NCBI GenBank assembly: GCA_964250755.1
Contig: CAXUHB010000006.1
Location: 94,844-158,843 of the forward strand
Direction of reading: 5' to 3'
DNA: 64,000 nt
Source: DASWOJ01 sp964250755
GTDB lineage: Bacteria > Pseudomonadota > Alphaproteobacteria > Acetobacterales > Acetobacteraceae
Shown here: positions 42,501-48,141 of the stretch, in pieces
How the letters are laid out: the number at the start of each line of letters is the position of its first letter
How positions within the stretch are numbered: the stretch's first letter is position 1
Made by a program: the position numbers and the translations under genes
The notes under the pieces: model-generated
Database searches by the model: none
What the model saw: only the letters and a program-made list of their open reading frames with translations
Told to the model about the DNA's origin: nothing

Positions 42501-45407
42501 GCTGATCGCCGTCAGCGCCGCGCGGCTGTCCAGCGCGTAGCCGCCCAGCGTCAGGGTGGTGGTGTAGGTGGGCAGGCCGCTGTCCACGAGCAGTTGCGGC
42601 CCGTTGCCGGACCCGCCGGCGAAGTTGCTGAGCGTCCACTGCCCGACCTGCGCGCCCTGCGCCGCGCCCGCCGTGCTGTCGAACGAGAAGTGGATGCCGG
42701 CATAGACGCGGCTGATCGCCGCCTCCGCCGCCGCCGCGTCGAAGCTGCCGAAGCTGCGGACCACGCCGGGCGCGGTCAGGCTGGTGGTGCTGAAGCTGGT
42801 CGGGCCGAACACGCTGTCCAGCACCGCCGCGGCGGCGCTGCTGAAGTCGGAGTGTCCGGACACGTAGCTGGGATGCGGCGGCGTCTTGATGAGCGGACGG
42901 AAGCTGGGGTCGCCGGCCACGTTGGCGTCGCCCGCCGCGACGGCGGTGATCGGGCGCCACAGGTCGTAGAAGTACTTGGTGTCCCATGATGATACGGCGG
43001 CGTCCGCCATCGCCACGTTCAGCTCGGCCAGGGTCGCCGCCGCATCGTCCACCCCTTGGCCTTGCGCCGCCGACACCTGCGCCGCAATCGCGTCCCAATG
43101 GCCCGGCGGCGTGTAGCTGCCGCTGCCGTCGTTCCAGAACCGCGCAATCTCGGTCTGGTCCGCCGTGCGCGTGGTGCTGGTGGCCGAGCCGAGCGAGGCC
43201 ACCTGCTGCAGCGCCGCATCGTAGGCGGCGCTGCCCACCGCCGGCGGCGGCGCCGCGCGGAACTGGCTGTCGCTGCTCAGCAGCCACGGCTGCAGGGTGG
43301 CGAACTGCGGCTGCTGCGCGTTGGTGAAGTCCGGCGCCGTCGGGCGCCACTGCCCCACGCCGGTGCCGCCGGAGAACACGACGGTGTTGTTCCACCCGTC
43401 GCGGTCCCGGATGGCGATCTCCGCTGCGGCGATCCGGCTGCCGAACGTGACCGAGGCGCTGGCGCCGGACAATCCAAGCTGCGACAGCACGGTCGCCAGC
43501 GTCGCGTCCAGCGCCCCCTTCTGCGTCGGGAACAGGTAGGCCAGCATGTCGTGTGCCGCCGCCGACAGCGCGGCCGACTTGTTCAGCCCCGCGCCGCCCG
43601 CCAGGCTGACCAGGAAGCCCGGCGTGCCGTTGATGGCGCTCACGGTGTCCAGCACCGCCACGCTTTCCATCGCCATCGCGCGCGACCCCATCTCGGGATC
43701 GGCGGCCAGCGCCTGGATGGAGTTCAGCAGCTGCTGGTTCCAGATCAGGACGGGATTGCTGGACAGCGCTGCCGGCGGGTCCCGCAGGATCGCCAGGCTG
43801 GTCGTGGCGCCCGGCCCGGACGGGTCGGACGCGCTGACCGTCACCGTGTTGTCCCCCAGCGCCAGGGGCACCCCCGTGAAGCTGAAGCTGCCATCCGCCC
43901 CGGCCACCGTGGTCAGCGCCGCCGGCAACGCGCCGCCGGCCTGCAGGGTCAGCGTGGCGCCGGGGCTGCTGCGCCCGGTCAGCGTGACCTGGGGCGACTG
44001 CGTCTCCGCCCCGCCCGCGCCCGACTGGTCCGCCGCCGACAGCGCGAACGACACCGGTGCCGGCAGAACGTAGGTGAAGGGCAGGTCCGCCCCCGCCGTG
44101 CCGCCCGCGCCGGACGCCTGCAGGTGCAGCACGTGGGCGCCTGGCGCCAGCGTGCCGCCGCTGACGCCGCCCAGGTTGGCCGGGCTGAGCACGAAGCTGC
44201 CATCGGCCTGCACCAGCCCGGCCAGGCTGACCGCCGCCCCCGCAGGCGCGGCGTCCAGCGTCGCCGTGAAGGCCCGCAGCCCGCCCGGGGCCTGCAAGGC
44301 GCCGCTGACGGTGGGGTCCTGCGTGACGCCGTCCGTGGCGGACACCCCGGTGTCATGCGCCAGGCGCGCGGTCACGGACGGCGCAGGGGGCGTCGGAGTG
44401 GGCGTCGGCACCGGCGTCGGTACCGGAGTAGGAGTAGGCGCCGGTGTCGGAACCGGCGTGGGTGTCGGGGTCGGCGCAGGCGTTGGCACCGGGGTGGGCG
44501 TCGGAACCGGTGTTGGCGTGGGCGTGGGTGTGGGCGCCGGCGTCGGCACTGGCGTCCCGTACTGCGCCCGCAGCTCCGCCAGCGCCGTGCCGGCCGCCAG
44601 CAGCGCCGTCAGCGCGTCCAGCGTCGGCGCGCCTGGCCCGCCGGCCGCCACGATGGCCTGCAGGTCGCGCTGCGCCTCGCCCGACACGGCGAACGCCGCC
44701 CGCACGTCGCCCAGCGTCCCGCCGGACACCAGCAGCCCCTGCCACACCGCCTCCTCGCCGCCCACGGCGGCCCGGCCCAGCTCCTGCTGATACAGCGCCT
44801 TGATCCGCCCCAGCGCCTCAACCGAGCCGGCGATGGCCTGCCGCACCTGCGCCAGGGACAGCCCGCCGGCCAGGGCGCCGGTCCATAGCGCCACCTCGGC
44901 CACCCCCGCCGCGCGGCCGAGCAGGTCCAGGTAGTAGCCGGCCACGTCGTTGCCGGCCTCCACCGACCGGCCGATCCCCGCCTGCGCGTCCGCCAGCGTC
45001 CCGCCGAGCAGCAGCAAACCCCGCCACGGCGCCGTCTCCGTCCCGGACGGCGTCCGCCCCAGCTCCCGCTCATACAGCCCGCTGATCCGCAGCAGCGCCT
45101 CCGCCGAGCCGGCGATGTCCTGCCGCACCTGCGCGAGCGACCGTCCCGCGGCCATCGCGCCCGTCCAAAGCGCCACCTCCGCCGCCCCGGCCACGCGCCC
45201 GAGCAGGCCCTGGTAGTAGGCGGCGACGTCGTTCTGCGCCTCCTGTGACCCGGCGATGGCGGCCCGGGTGGCGTCCGGGCCGATCACCCGCTCCGTCGCC
45301 TGCCAGAATGCCGCCTCGTCCGCCGAGGGCTGACGGCCCAGCTCGGAGGCGAAGGCGTCGTTGACGAACGCCACAGGGTCCAGATCGGCCATCGTTGCCC
45401 ACTCCAT
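30516..45407 (-). CDS. Giant (~4963-aa) surface/secreted protein with an embedded vanadium-haloperoxidase (PAP2) domain
   Basis: Domains in order (residues approximate): five ~47-residue DUF4214-like units of the form YxxxLGRxxxxxExxxWxG (14-255); Pro/Thr linker (284-343); Ig-like (344-550); vanadium-haloperoxidase/PAP2 domain (551-930); Ig/SbsA-like (931-1235); carboxypeptidase-regulatory-like (1236-1300); cadherin-like (1550-1640); CARDB (~2450-2540); Ala-rich segment; LVIVD-like propeller (2915-3265); SbsA-like (~3365-3450); beta-strand repeats of ~185 residues (3480-4850); terminal beta domain. The haloperoxidase site is complete: K811-x6-R818-P819, S850-G851-H852, S899-R900-x5-H906-x3-D910. 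There is no signal peptide and no autotransporter barrel; DUF4214 repeats and this type of C-terminus suggest type I secretion (inference; no exporter genes here). ATG 45392, with GGAG 9 nt upstream, is an alternative start. Likely an adhesin or matrix protein with halide-oxidising or phosphatase activity. Confidence 0.9.
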   Translation of the reverse strand: MEWATMADLDPVAFVNDAFASELGRQPSADEAAFWQATERVIGPDATRAAIAGSQEAQNDVAAYYQGLLGRVAGAAEVALWTGAMAAGRSLAQVRQDIAGSAEALLRISGLYERELGRTPSGTETAPWRGLLLLGGTLADAQAGIGRSVEAGNDVAGYYLDLLGRAAGVAEVALWTGALAGGLSLAQVRQAIAGSVEALGRIKALYQQELGRAAVGGEEAVWQGLLVSGGTLGDVRAAFAVSGEAQRDLQAIVAAGGPGAPTLDALTALLAAGTALAELRAQYGTPVPTPAPTPTPTPTPVPTPTPVPTPAPTPTPTPVPTPAPTPTPVPTPVPTPTPTPPAPSVTARLAHDTGVSATDGVTQDPTVSGALQAPGGLRAFTATLDAAPAGAAVSLAGLVQADGSFVLSPANLGGVSGGTLAPGAHVLHLQASGAGGTAGADLPFTYVLPAPVSFALSAADQSGAGGAETQSPQVTLTGRSSPGATLTLQAGGALPAALTTVAGADGSFSFTGVPLALGDNTVTVSASDPSGPGATTSLAILRDPPAALSSNPVLIWNQQLLNSIQALAADPEMGSRAMAMESVAVLDTVSAINGTPGFLVSLAGGAGLNKSAALSAAAHDMLAYLFPTQKGALDATLATVLSQLGLSGASASVTFGSRIAAAEIAIRDRDGWNNTVVFSGGTGVGQWRPTAPDFTNAQQPQFATLQPWLLSSDSQFRAAPPPAVGSAAYDAALQQVASLGSATSTTRTADQTEIARFWNDGSGSYTPPGHWDAIAAQVSAAQGQGVDDAAATLAELNVAMADAAVSSWDTKYFYDLWRPITAVAAGDANVAGDPSFRPLIKTPPHPSYVSGHSDFSSAAAAVLDSVFGPTSFSTTSLTAPGVVRSFGSFDAAAAEAAISRVYAGIHFSFDSTAGAAQGAQVGQWTLSNFAGGSGNGPQLLVDSGLPTYTTTLTLGGYALDSRAALTAISASVDGGAAQSVAVDAAGRFALSTASLFGPLAAGSHTLALSATDAAGRTSTQAVGFAVGGVATVSLAAPGGTLAAGARLTGTVATPVGVTLLGLTYAFDGGTPIPIGVDSTGAFSAPLALGALAAGAHTLTVSALDSEGGTTVTTLAETLPALIPLTISAATPDRLATEVGVTYRPQVTFSRAVDPATLTASSLYVTDAGGNVVPMTVTMAAGNTSAFLLPQGAAPGASQLTLHVNGSLIRGAADGAALQAATNPGNEFTTTWTTVGTAGVPGTSITGIVADPGRDFVPGSSDDVKYNIDGTRTYLRPISGVKVYVIGQEGQAVLTDAQGRFTLTNVPTGDVKVVLEGRTATNAPAGYYFPQMTMDMQVRAGQVNTIMGGMGTQAQQAANQTQPGVYLPRVATDVLQPVSNTAPTVITTPEDAGITLSAAQRNAISLTLQPGSIVDDAGNVMASAQVGVAPVPSDIVRDMLPPGILEHSFDITIQAPGAALFTQPATLTLPNVFALAPGEKTYILSFDHTTGRLVIDGTATASADGLTVTTDPGQGITKPGWHGMTPPVTDTHTPVATPVPPPPPPPPPGKGPVAVLDKVQLVGDVDVNRRTPLSIAVLANDLPGDKGDSLTFVVSTTQGKHGTVTAQGGVVLYQSKDGKSSDSFSYTAADEDGHQSSATVIIQGDCPTPLPLEVDGDNDEILQPGKLCKVTSGQTGFTVTNVNGTQPLLFIPGEGAGFGGDATAVVSETAVALSKATVEVGFGKLKGTTLLRNGSATFMAGTGAAAGVTSQSKTTDPLFAGLSVAVTDITLKADEIDLSGSLALGDAFSGISLNLGGVSNAAGAIGKDPAKAGFGAAASGAVITADGATLGDAAIQLPDQETMLGGVLKIKASGLAFTYKSSNNTGKVQGKFQINPLFKPSGTFSIAGGGANLNTPTASDFGLVADFSGDNYVLIDPSVPRGYQVVGSFEIQNVYQSLAFSVPLLKVFVDTTKSKLTASGSFKIGFGPTSLTVDLSGTGILNAAGQPAFDGLSVSITKQIIIPDTPLFLQQIGGALAGYQPDSKDDFKLTGSFRISAGPEFFVGPDIINDFKKLGVPAPTGPFAGAELSAVGSLTASKTTGDVILSADTGTYLFFGSKDLLQIGFAGQLDVTTFSLPSSKVSVSAFNGLLSGFGSLSIGAKFSSVTAEASLTGTLPSGLTNKFSFLKGYVATLDLKLNMPDTADLSKDYIQITGSVAGKFGFYFREYLDLKNTSFGLNFLNGASPDTAAPALLSASEADQAYVQNASQGDLLLTLDWNNEIAADVPVLVTYRAAAGGPVLATYTQAQFAAINATILTDYGSSTTRVVRVANAQAGVWQLGVDAAGLAAALGVDAAGFDPSSVLGGITSSGTQQPLPPVAFNWGALTSEDRGAYNATFTYTSSGAGVVDFYEDSNPTGYGGTRIGEVDANAAVQSFTLTQAPSGPSYVYAVTDDGFGNKTYSPYAPFQLKGAETSDLIVVDSGPATPPIAGQPFTVTVAVTNLGGDTARNVKLANTFTQAEPVDGHATAQGTPDLLTLGDIKPGATVTVTLGLRATLGTGAVTVSSIASTTSLNQGTDFHGYGEYSSQTAQPAADPAKTAAAGLRFGEKLTADLTRLSFDAQQANAALAAATIQPAGSAAPAASDAAALAAFNAGTVTKTGIALTQTYDFAADLAAQSSQLGVFFSARGGAAARAAVAALAVPLAAANALDADLASDATAARDGAYADYQAAAAKTLAALTAQQAAWTAIAADGAVLTGAEAGTTPASAVAAAVADLQAQVAFLAGQSSIATLTGNLIAGAVAAHTAQSADVYASVADINTTLALIQDQLRAGVGDTAALKVQLAQATAAVAAATGDANATLYAAFRSADGVVERTSFTAAKGATIALSPNTYYEVTVFSPAALTVGRTFFRSSASGVDTNVPAVGLLPDDGTPGADGLTATAAYVVGVDNSVASNLVPGTTDLAALQQGLVPASAIAGVQGVVGVLGLTGAAQAIAVAGGPAASTQVLAYVATAAGLSLVDVSRPTQPILLSELAIAGGATAVAYDAQTATLAAVTAKGLELVDVSDPSTPVPGRTLAVAATHVTTVAGTAYASAGGRIYSVDLATGTVLQRLALGNAAILDIVHNGTTLYAVDAGNTLTAITVTGGLMAVAGSVAVPYAGSLFAAGGTVLVGAATGPLGGGYSTVDVTNPAAPALIAGPADRGVAGGAIALNGAGLGLAAQVLQVARGTLVNALDVIGTADPTVTDRLINRITLPGVPGGVAIAGGIGYVADGAAGLQVVNLATPKAGAVAPTVTVTSGPADVDPNTTGIQVYAGEPLSLGVAVSSPGVVASTQLLLNGQAVLNAVSFPYDLTATLPALKAGATATLQVRSTDTAGNVGLSKPITVQVLRDATPLRLLSQTVGAGTIISTDPTRFAFTFSRPLDPTVTGPDVVQLIGPDGVAITPAGLSYADGNRTIAAAFGALPLGAYKLVVNDAAIADVNGIAYGASYEELPFQVAFFNTRFINQDGGSFDDGANWSAGTPPTATDTALIQLGRGTVVTFGPASVAPASLLIEGTTLQVQSGALTGTKLQTGTGGEVVFTDRGSTVDGVSIGTGSTVTVANNQSLVMADIVVNNGTIGLASVGNYTALLATGAAALAGTGTVTLGGGDSRIQTAGAATLTSSNTLSGAGLIGDDGNLTFVNTGVVDGSTAGQALVLGYGAAPVTNTGTLQSSGAGGLLIRGTAVSNAGGTVLGTGAGAHVDLQSAAITGGVLATARGGAVQTVDRGSVLSGAGITPGSTVTLLNNTSLTLQGTLTNGGTVLLASVGNYTALRASGTVTLQGGTVQLSDNFENRITSDGSPASLANQGVIQGAGRLGDGDGNFTLANAGTVNATGANALVLNTGGTTVANTGLLQDTGPGGLVIQNTTVDNTGGTVLASGTGAHVDLQSATILGGTLTTTGGGAVQTVDRGSVLANGTVSAGSTVTLLNNTSLTLRGTLTNGGTVLLASVGNYTQLAASGAVTLQGGTVQLSDNFENRITSDGSPASLANQGVIQGAGRLGDGDGNFTLANAGTVNATGANALVLNTGGTTVANTGLLQDSGAGGLVIQNTTVDSTGGGRIVAAGGGAHVDLQSATIIGGTLATTGGGIIQTTDRGSVLRGASLGAGSAITVQNNTTLTLQDALSQAAVVTLASVGNYTQLAIAGSVALQAGSLVQLSDNFENRINSNGAAATLTNAGTIQGAGRLGDGDGNLSLVNQGTVNATGANGITLNVAGGTAVNAGLLEDTGTGGLLIYGSTVDNTAGGTLPGAQGGTILAAGAGAHVDLQSATIIGGTLANTGGGIIQTVDRGSVLRGASLGAGSTVTVLNNTTLTLRDALATSGTVLLNSAGNYTQLAASGAVTLQAGSLVGMSDNFENRITADGHPAVLTNKGVIQGAGRLGDGDGNLSFVNAGLVNATGANAILLNTGGTGVVNTGLLQDSGAGGLVIQNTTVDSTGGGRIVAAGGGAHVDLQSATIIGGTLATTGGGIIQTTDRGSVLRGASLGAGSAITVQNNTTLTLQDALSQAAVVTLASVGNYTQLAIAGSVALQAGSLVQLSDNFENRINSNGAAATLTNAGTIQGAGRLGDGDGNLSLVNQGTVNATGANGITLNVAGGTAVNAGLLEDTGTGGLLIYGSTVNNTGGTLLAAGAGAHVDLQTATIFGGTLTTAGGAIQTVDRGSVIRNAAVSAGSTVTVLNNTSLTLQGTLANAGTVQMASVGNYTALQASGAVTLQGGTVQLSDSFENRITSDGTASVLTNAGIIQGAGRLGDGDGNLTLSNAGTVTATGGNALAVNTPGNAVINTGTLSATGAGGLQVQGGVANAGLIWADGGNVFIGGAVTGAGQDRISGGSVLEFGGAVASGQAVGFDAGATGTLVLDASAAFAGVIAGLARDGSNRLDLVDLGFGGATAGSYSGTAAGGTLQVTDGARTINLAVSGNYVGATVTLANDGRNHVLASLIAP
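30920..34790 (-). repeat. Array of about seven ~555-bp coding repeats in the giant gene
   Basis: Each unit encodes about 185 residues with the landmarks GAHVDLQSATI, QTVDRGSV, NNTSLTLQ, SVGNYT, QLSDNFENRI and IQGAGRLGDGDGN. The HVDLQ landmark recurs at spacings of 184, 185, 194, 186 and 185 residues (DNA landmarks at 34233, 33681, 33126, 32544, 31986, 31431). A more diverged unit precedes them. The regular spacing with short beta-strand phrases is typical of a beta-solenoid stalk. Confidence 0.95.
31488..33246 (-). repeat. Perfect 619-bp duplication within the array
   Basis: 31488-32106 and 32628-33246 appear identical at every position compared, offset 1140 bp (two units). The boundaries are sharp: one mismatch ends identity on each side. 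The unit between them is clearly different, so this reflects recent duplication or gene conversion of a two-unit block, or an assembly effect. Confidence 0.9.
44379..44558 (-). repeat. Hexanucleotide-type repeat encoding the Pro/Thr linker of the giant protein
   Basis: About 180 bp of GGNGTNGG-type repeats encode alternating PT, PTP and VPTPAPTP runs (residues ~284-343). It is an extended, protease-resistant spacer between the N-terminal DUF4214-like repeats and the Ig/haloperoxidase part; length may vary by slippage. Confidence 0.9.
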
Positions 45408-45656
45408 ATCTGCCCCCGGGCCTGCCGCCGGCTTTTGCCCGCGGCGCCCCGCACAGGGTCATCAGGGCCAGCGGTAACAGACCCGCGAGGCCATCGCATC
45501 ATCCGTTTGGATGAGGCGGGGCGGTTTCTTTTTGGGAATCCGCGGCGGCTGCCGGGCCGCCACCGGACAGGCCGTCGCAAAATTGCTTGCCGGCTGCTGC
45601 TGGCCACGATACGACGGCGTATCGGCGGTTCATGTCGGAAGGCGGGTGGCGCAGGC
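45408..45656. promoter_or_regulatory. Divergent control region, giant gene / LuxR-type regulator
   Basis: 249 bp with both promoters expected. It contains an inverted repeat, TCATCC-GTTT-GGATGA (45499-45514), followed by an unusually A+T-rich tract (45525-45540). These are candidates for a regulator site and a promoter element. No -24/-12 motif was seen. Confidence 0.4.
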
Positions 45657-46811
45657 ATGTCAAGCATTCTCGCCGACGCTGGACTGGAGGCTCTCGTGGC
45701 CGCTGCCTACGACACCGCCGTCGCGCCGGAGGGGTGGCCGGACCTCCTTCAGCGCCTGGCCGGGGTGTTCAGCAGCGGCTTCGCCGACGTGTTCGCCCGC
45801 ACCGACGACCGTTCGCGCTGGCGCGGCTTGGCCTACGGGCTGGACGAGGCCGACTACCAGGACGTGTTCCTGGGCACCTGGGTCAAGCGCAACGTCTGGT
45901 CCGAGCGCCGCCCGGTCGAGCGTGCGGGGGAGGTGCTGACCACGCGCGAGATGATGCCGCGGGACGAATTCGTGCGGACCGAGATGTACAACGACTACCT
46001 GGCCCCGCGCGGCCTGCACGAAGGGCTGCGCCTGTCGCTCTGGGCCGGGCAGGGCTGGGTGCAGGACATCTCGCTGCTGCGCCCTTGGTCCGCCGGGCCG
46101 TATGCCGGGGCGGAACTGGACCTGGCCCGCGCCGTGCTGCCGCACCTGCGGCGCTCGGCCGCCATCGCCCGGCAGTTGGGCGCCGCGGCGCACATGGCGC
46201 AGGCGGGGCTGGCGGCGCTGGACGGGCTGCGCCAGGCCGCCTTCATGCTGGACGCCCGCGGCCGGGTCCTGCACCTGAACCGCGGGGCGGAGGTCCTGGC
46301 GGCGGAGGCGGACGCCCTGCTTGTGGACGCCGCCGGCCTGGACGCGGCCGACCCGGCGCAGTCCCCGGCCTTGCAGCGCGCCATCGCCGGGGCGGCGGGG
46401 CTGGGCGGCATGTTGCCGGCGGGCGCCGGACTCACCCTGCATCGCAGGGATGGCGGGGCGCCGCTGCCGCTGCTCGTCATGCCGGTCAGCCCGGGCAACG
46501 CCTGGGCGGCGCTGGATGCGCCTGCGGTGATGGTCCTGGCGCCGCAGCGCGCCCCCGACCGCGCCCCCGACCGCGCCGCCGCCTTCGCTGCGCGCTACGG
46601 CCTGACGGCGGCGGAGGCCGGCCTGGCGACGCATCTGGCCGCCGGACGCACCCTGGCCCAGGCGGCGGGCCTGCGCGGCTGCAGCGTCAACACGATGCGG
46701 ACGCACCTGGCCCACCTGATGGCCAAGACCGGCATGCGCCGCCAGAGCGCCCTGGTCCGTCTGCTGATGCTGGACGGCCCCGCCGCGGAGGATCCGCCGC
46801 CGTTCGGCTGA
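45657..46811 (+). CDS. LuxR-family helix-turn-helix transcriptional regulator (orphan)
   Basis: 384 residues. The C-terminal ~65 residues are a LuxR/FixJ-type DNA-binding domain: YGLTAAEAGLATHLAAGRTL, AQAAGLRGCSVNTMRTHLAH, LMAKTGMRRQSALVRLL. The N-terminal ~300 residues resemble the PAS-like sensory region found in many alphaproteobacterial LuxR-type regulators (FMLDARGRVLHLNRGAEVL is a PAS-like phrase); there is no recognisable acyl-homoserine-lactone or receiver domain. ATG 45657 is chosen because upstream codons lack similarity. It is divergent from the giant haloperoxidase gene, 249 bp away, so it may control that gene; this is inference from position. Confidence 0.85.
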   Translation: MSSILADAGLEALVAAAYDTAVAPEGWPDLLQRLAGVFSSGFADVFARTDDRSRWRGLAYGLDEADYQDVFLGTWVKRNVWSERRPVERAGEVLTTREMMPRDEFVRTEMYNDYLAPRGLHEGLRLSLWAGQGWVQDISLLRPWSAGPYAGAELDLARAVLPHLRRSAAIARQLGAAAHMAQAGLAALDGLRQAAFMLDARGRVLHLNRGAEVLAAEADALLVDAAGLDAADPAQSPALQRAIAGAAGLGGMLPAGAGLTLHRRDGGAPLPLLVMPVSPGNAWAALDAPAVMVLAPQRAPDRAPDRAAAFAARYGLTAAEAGLATHLAAGRTLAQAAGLRGCSVNTMRTHLAHLMAKTGMRRQSALVRLLMLDGPAAEDPPPFG

Positions 46812-46910
46812 CGGCGCAACGGCGGCGCCCGCCTGCGCCGGCCTGGACAACCCGCGATGACATTGCCGCGCGATGGCGAACCCGGCCCGGCGTCCCCATC
46901 TTAGGGAACG

Positions 46911-47981
46911 ATGTCCGAAGCCCTGCAGCAGCCTGCTCCCTTCCGCCTATGGGTGCCCAAGCGCGTCCTGGTCACGCCGTCCGCCCTGGCGTGGGAGCAT
47001 GGCGCGGCCATCGTCGCCCGCGCCGCCGCACTGGGGGCGGAGGTCGTCAAGCTGCCGGCGGACCGCCTGGCGGGGCTGCCGCAGAAGTATGCGGACGCCA
47101 AGGGCACGCTTGCCGTCGTCACCGCCTCGCCCAGCAAGCGCCGGCTGCAGCCGATCCCGCCCAGCGCGGACTGGCGGTTCGACCTGGCGGAAGGGTGCCC
47201 GGCTCATTGCCAGTACTGCTACCTCGCGGGGTCGCTGTCCGGTCCGCCCATCACCCGCGCCTACGCCAACCTGCCGGAAATCCTGGACGGGCTGGCCGCT
47301 GCGGTGGGCGGGGGCACGATCACCTCCCGCCAGGCGGCCCGCCAGGCAGAGGGCACGACGTTCGAGGCCGGATGTTACACCGACCCGCTGGGGATCGAGC
47401 ACCTGACGGGATCGCTGGAAGCCTGCGTGCGGCACTTCGGCGCATGGGACGCGCCGGTGCAGCTCCGCTTCACCACCAAGTTCGACGGCGTCGGGCCGCT
47501 GTTGGACATCGCGCACAACCGGCGCACCCGCATCCGCTTCTCGGTCAACGCCCGCGGGGCCGAGCGCTACGAGGGCGGGACGGCCCGCATGGCGCAGCGC
47601 CTGTCCGCCCTGCGCCAGGTTGCCCTGGCCGGCTACCCGGTCGGCTTGACCATCGCGCCGATCATGCCCGTGCTGGACTGGCGGGACGGCTACGACCAGC
47701 TGATCGCCGACGCGGCGGCGGCAGTGGCCGGCGTGCCCGGCCTGGACCTGACGGCGGAGCTGATCACCCACCGCTTCACGCCGGGGTCGAAGGAGGTCTT
47801 GCAGGGCTGGTATCCCGGGAGCAGCCTGGAGATGGACGAGGAGGGGAGGAGCCGGAAGATGACCAAGTTCGGCTCGACCAAGTGGGTGTTCACGCCCGAG
47901 GTGATGCGCGGGATGCGGACCCACCTGGAGCGCAGCCTGGCCGACCGGCTGCCGATGGCGCGGGTGCTGTACTGGACGTAG
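46911..47981 (+). CDS. Spore-photoproduct-lyase-family radical SAM protein
   Basis: 356 residues. The radical SAM cluster motif is C96-x3-C100-x2-C103 (EGCPAHCQYCYLAG). FEAGCYTDPLGIEHLTGSLE contains Cys155, in the region where SplB of Bacillus has the hydrogen-donor cysteine (Cys141). SplB repairs the spore photoproduct, a thymine dimer made by UV in dry DNA, using S-adenosylmethionine and a 4Fe-4S cluster. Alphaproteobacteria do not sporulate, so the substrate here is uncertain; related genes are known in non-sporulating alphaproteobacteria. ATG 46911 has AGGGA upstream. It follows the LuxR gene by 99 bp in which nothing further is seen. Confidence 0.85.
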   Translation: MSEALQQPAPFRLWVPKRVLVTPSALAWEHGAAIVARAAALGAEVVKLPADRLAGLPQKYADAKGTLAVVTASPSKRRLQPIPPSADWRFDLAEGCPAHCQYCYLAGSLSGPPITRAYANLPEILDGLAAAVGGGTITSRQAARQAEGTTFEAGCYTDPLGIEHLTGSLEACVRHFGAWDAPVQLRFTTKFDGVGPLLDIAHNRRTRIRFSVNARGAERYEGGTARMAQRLSALRQVALAGYPVGLTIAPIMPVLDWRDGYDQLIADAAAAVAGVPGLDLTAELITHRFTPGSKEVLQGWYPGSSLEMDEEGRSRKMTKFGSTKWVFTPEVMRGMRTHLERSLADRLPMARVLYWT

Positions 47982-47997
47982 GGCGGCCTGCCTTGCT

Positions 47998-48141
47998 GCT
48001 CCCTCTCCCTCCGGGAGAGGGCCGGGGTGAGGGAGGCAGCAAGAGCTACGTTTGGCATTGCGAGAGCATTGCTCCGCGCCGAGACGGCGCGGCGCTGGCG
48101 GCTTCCCTCACCCCAACCCTCTCCCGGAGGGAGAGGGAGCA
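47998..48141. repeat. Paired palindromic dispersed element, copy 4
   Basis: Arms at 47998-48032 and 48105-48141 in opposite orientation. The right arm ends GGGAGAGGGAGCA directly against the GTG start of the antiporter gene, so it doubles as that gene's ribosome-binding site. Confidence 0.9.
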
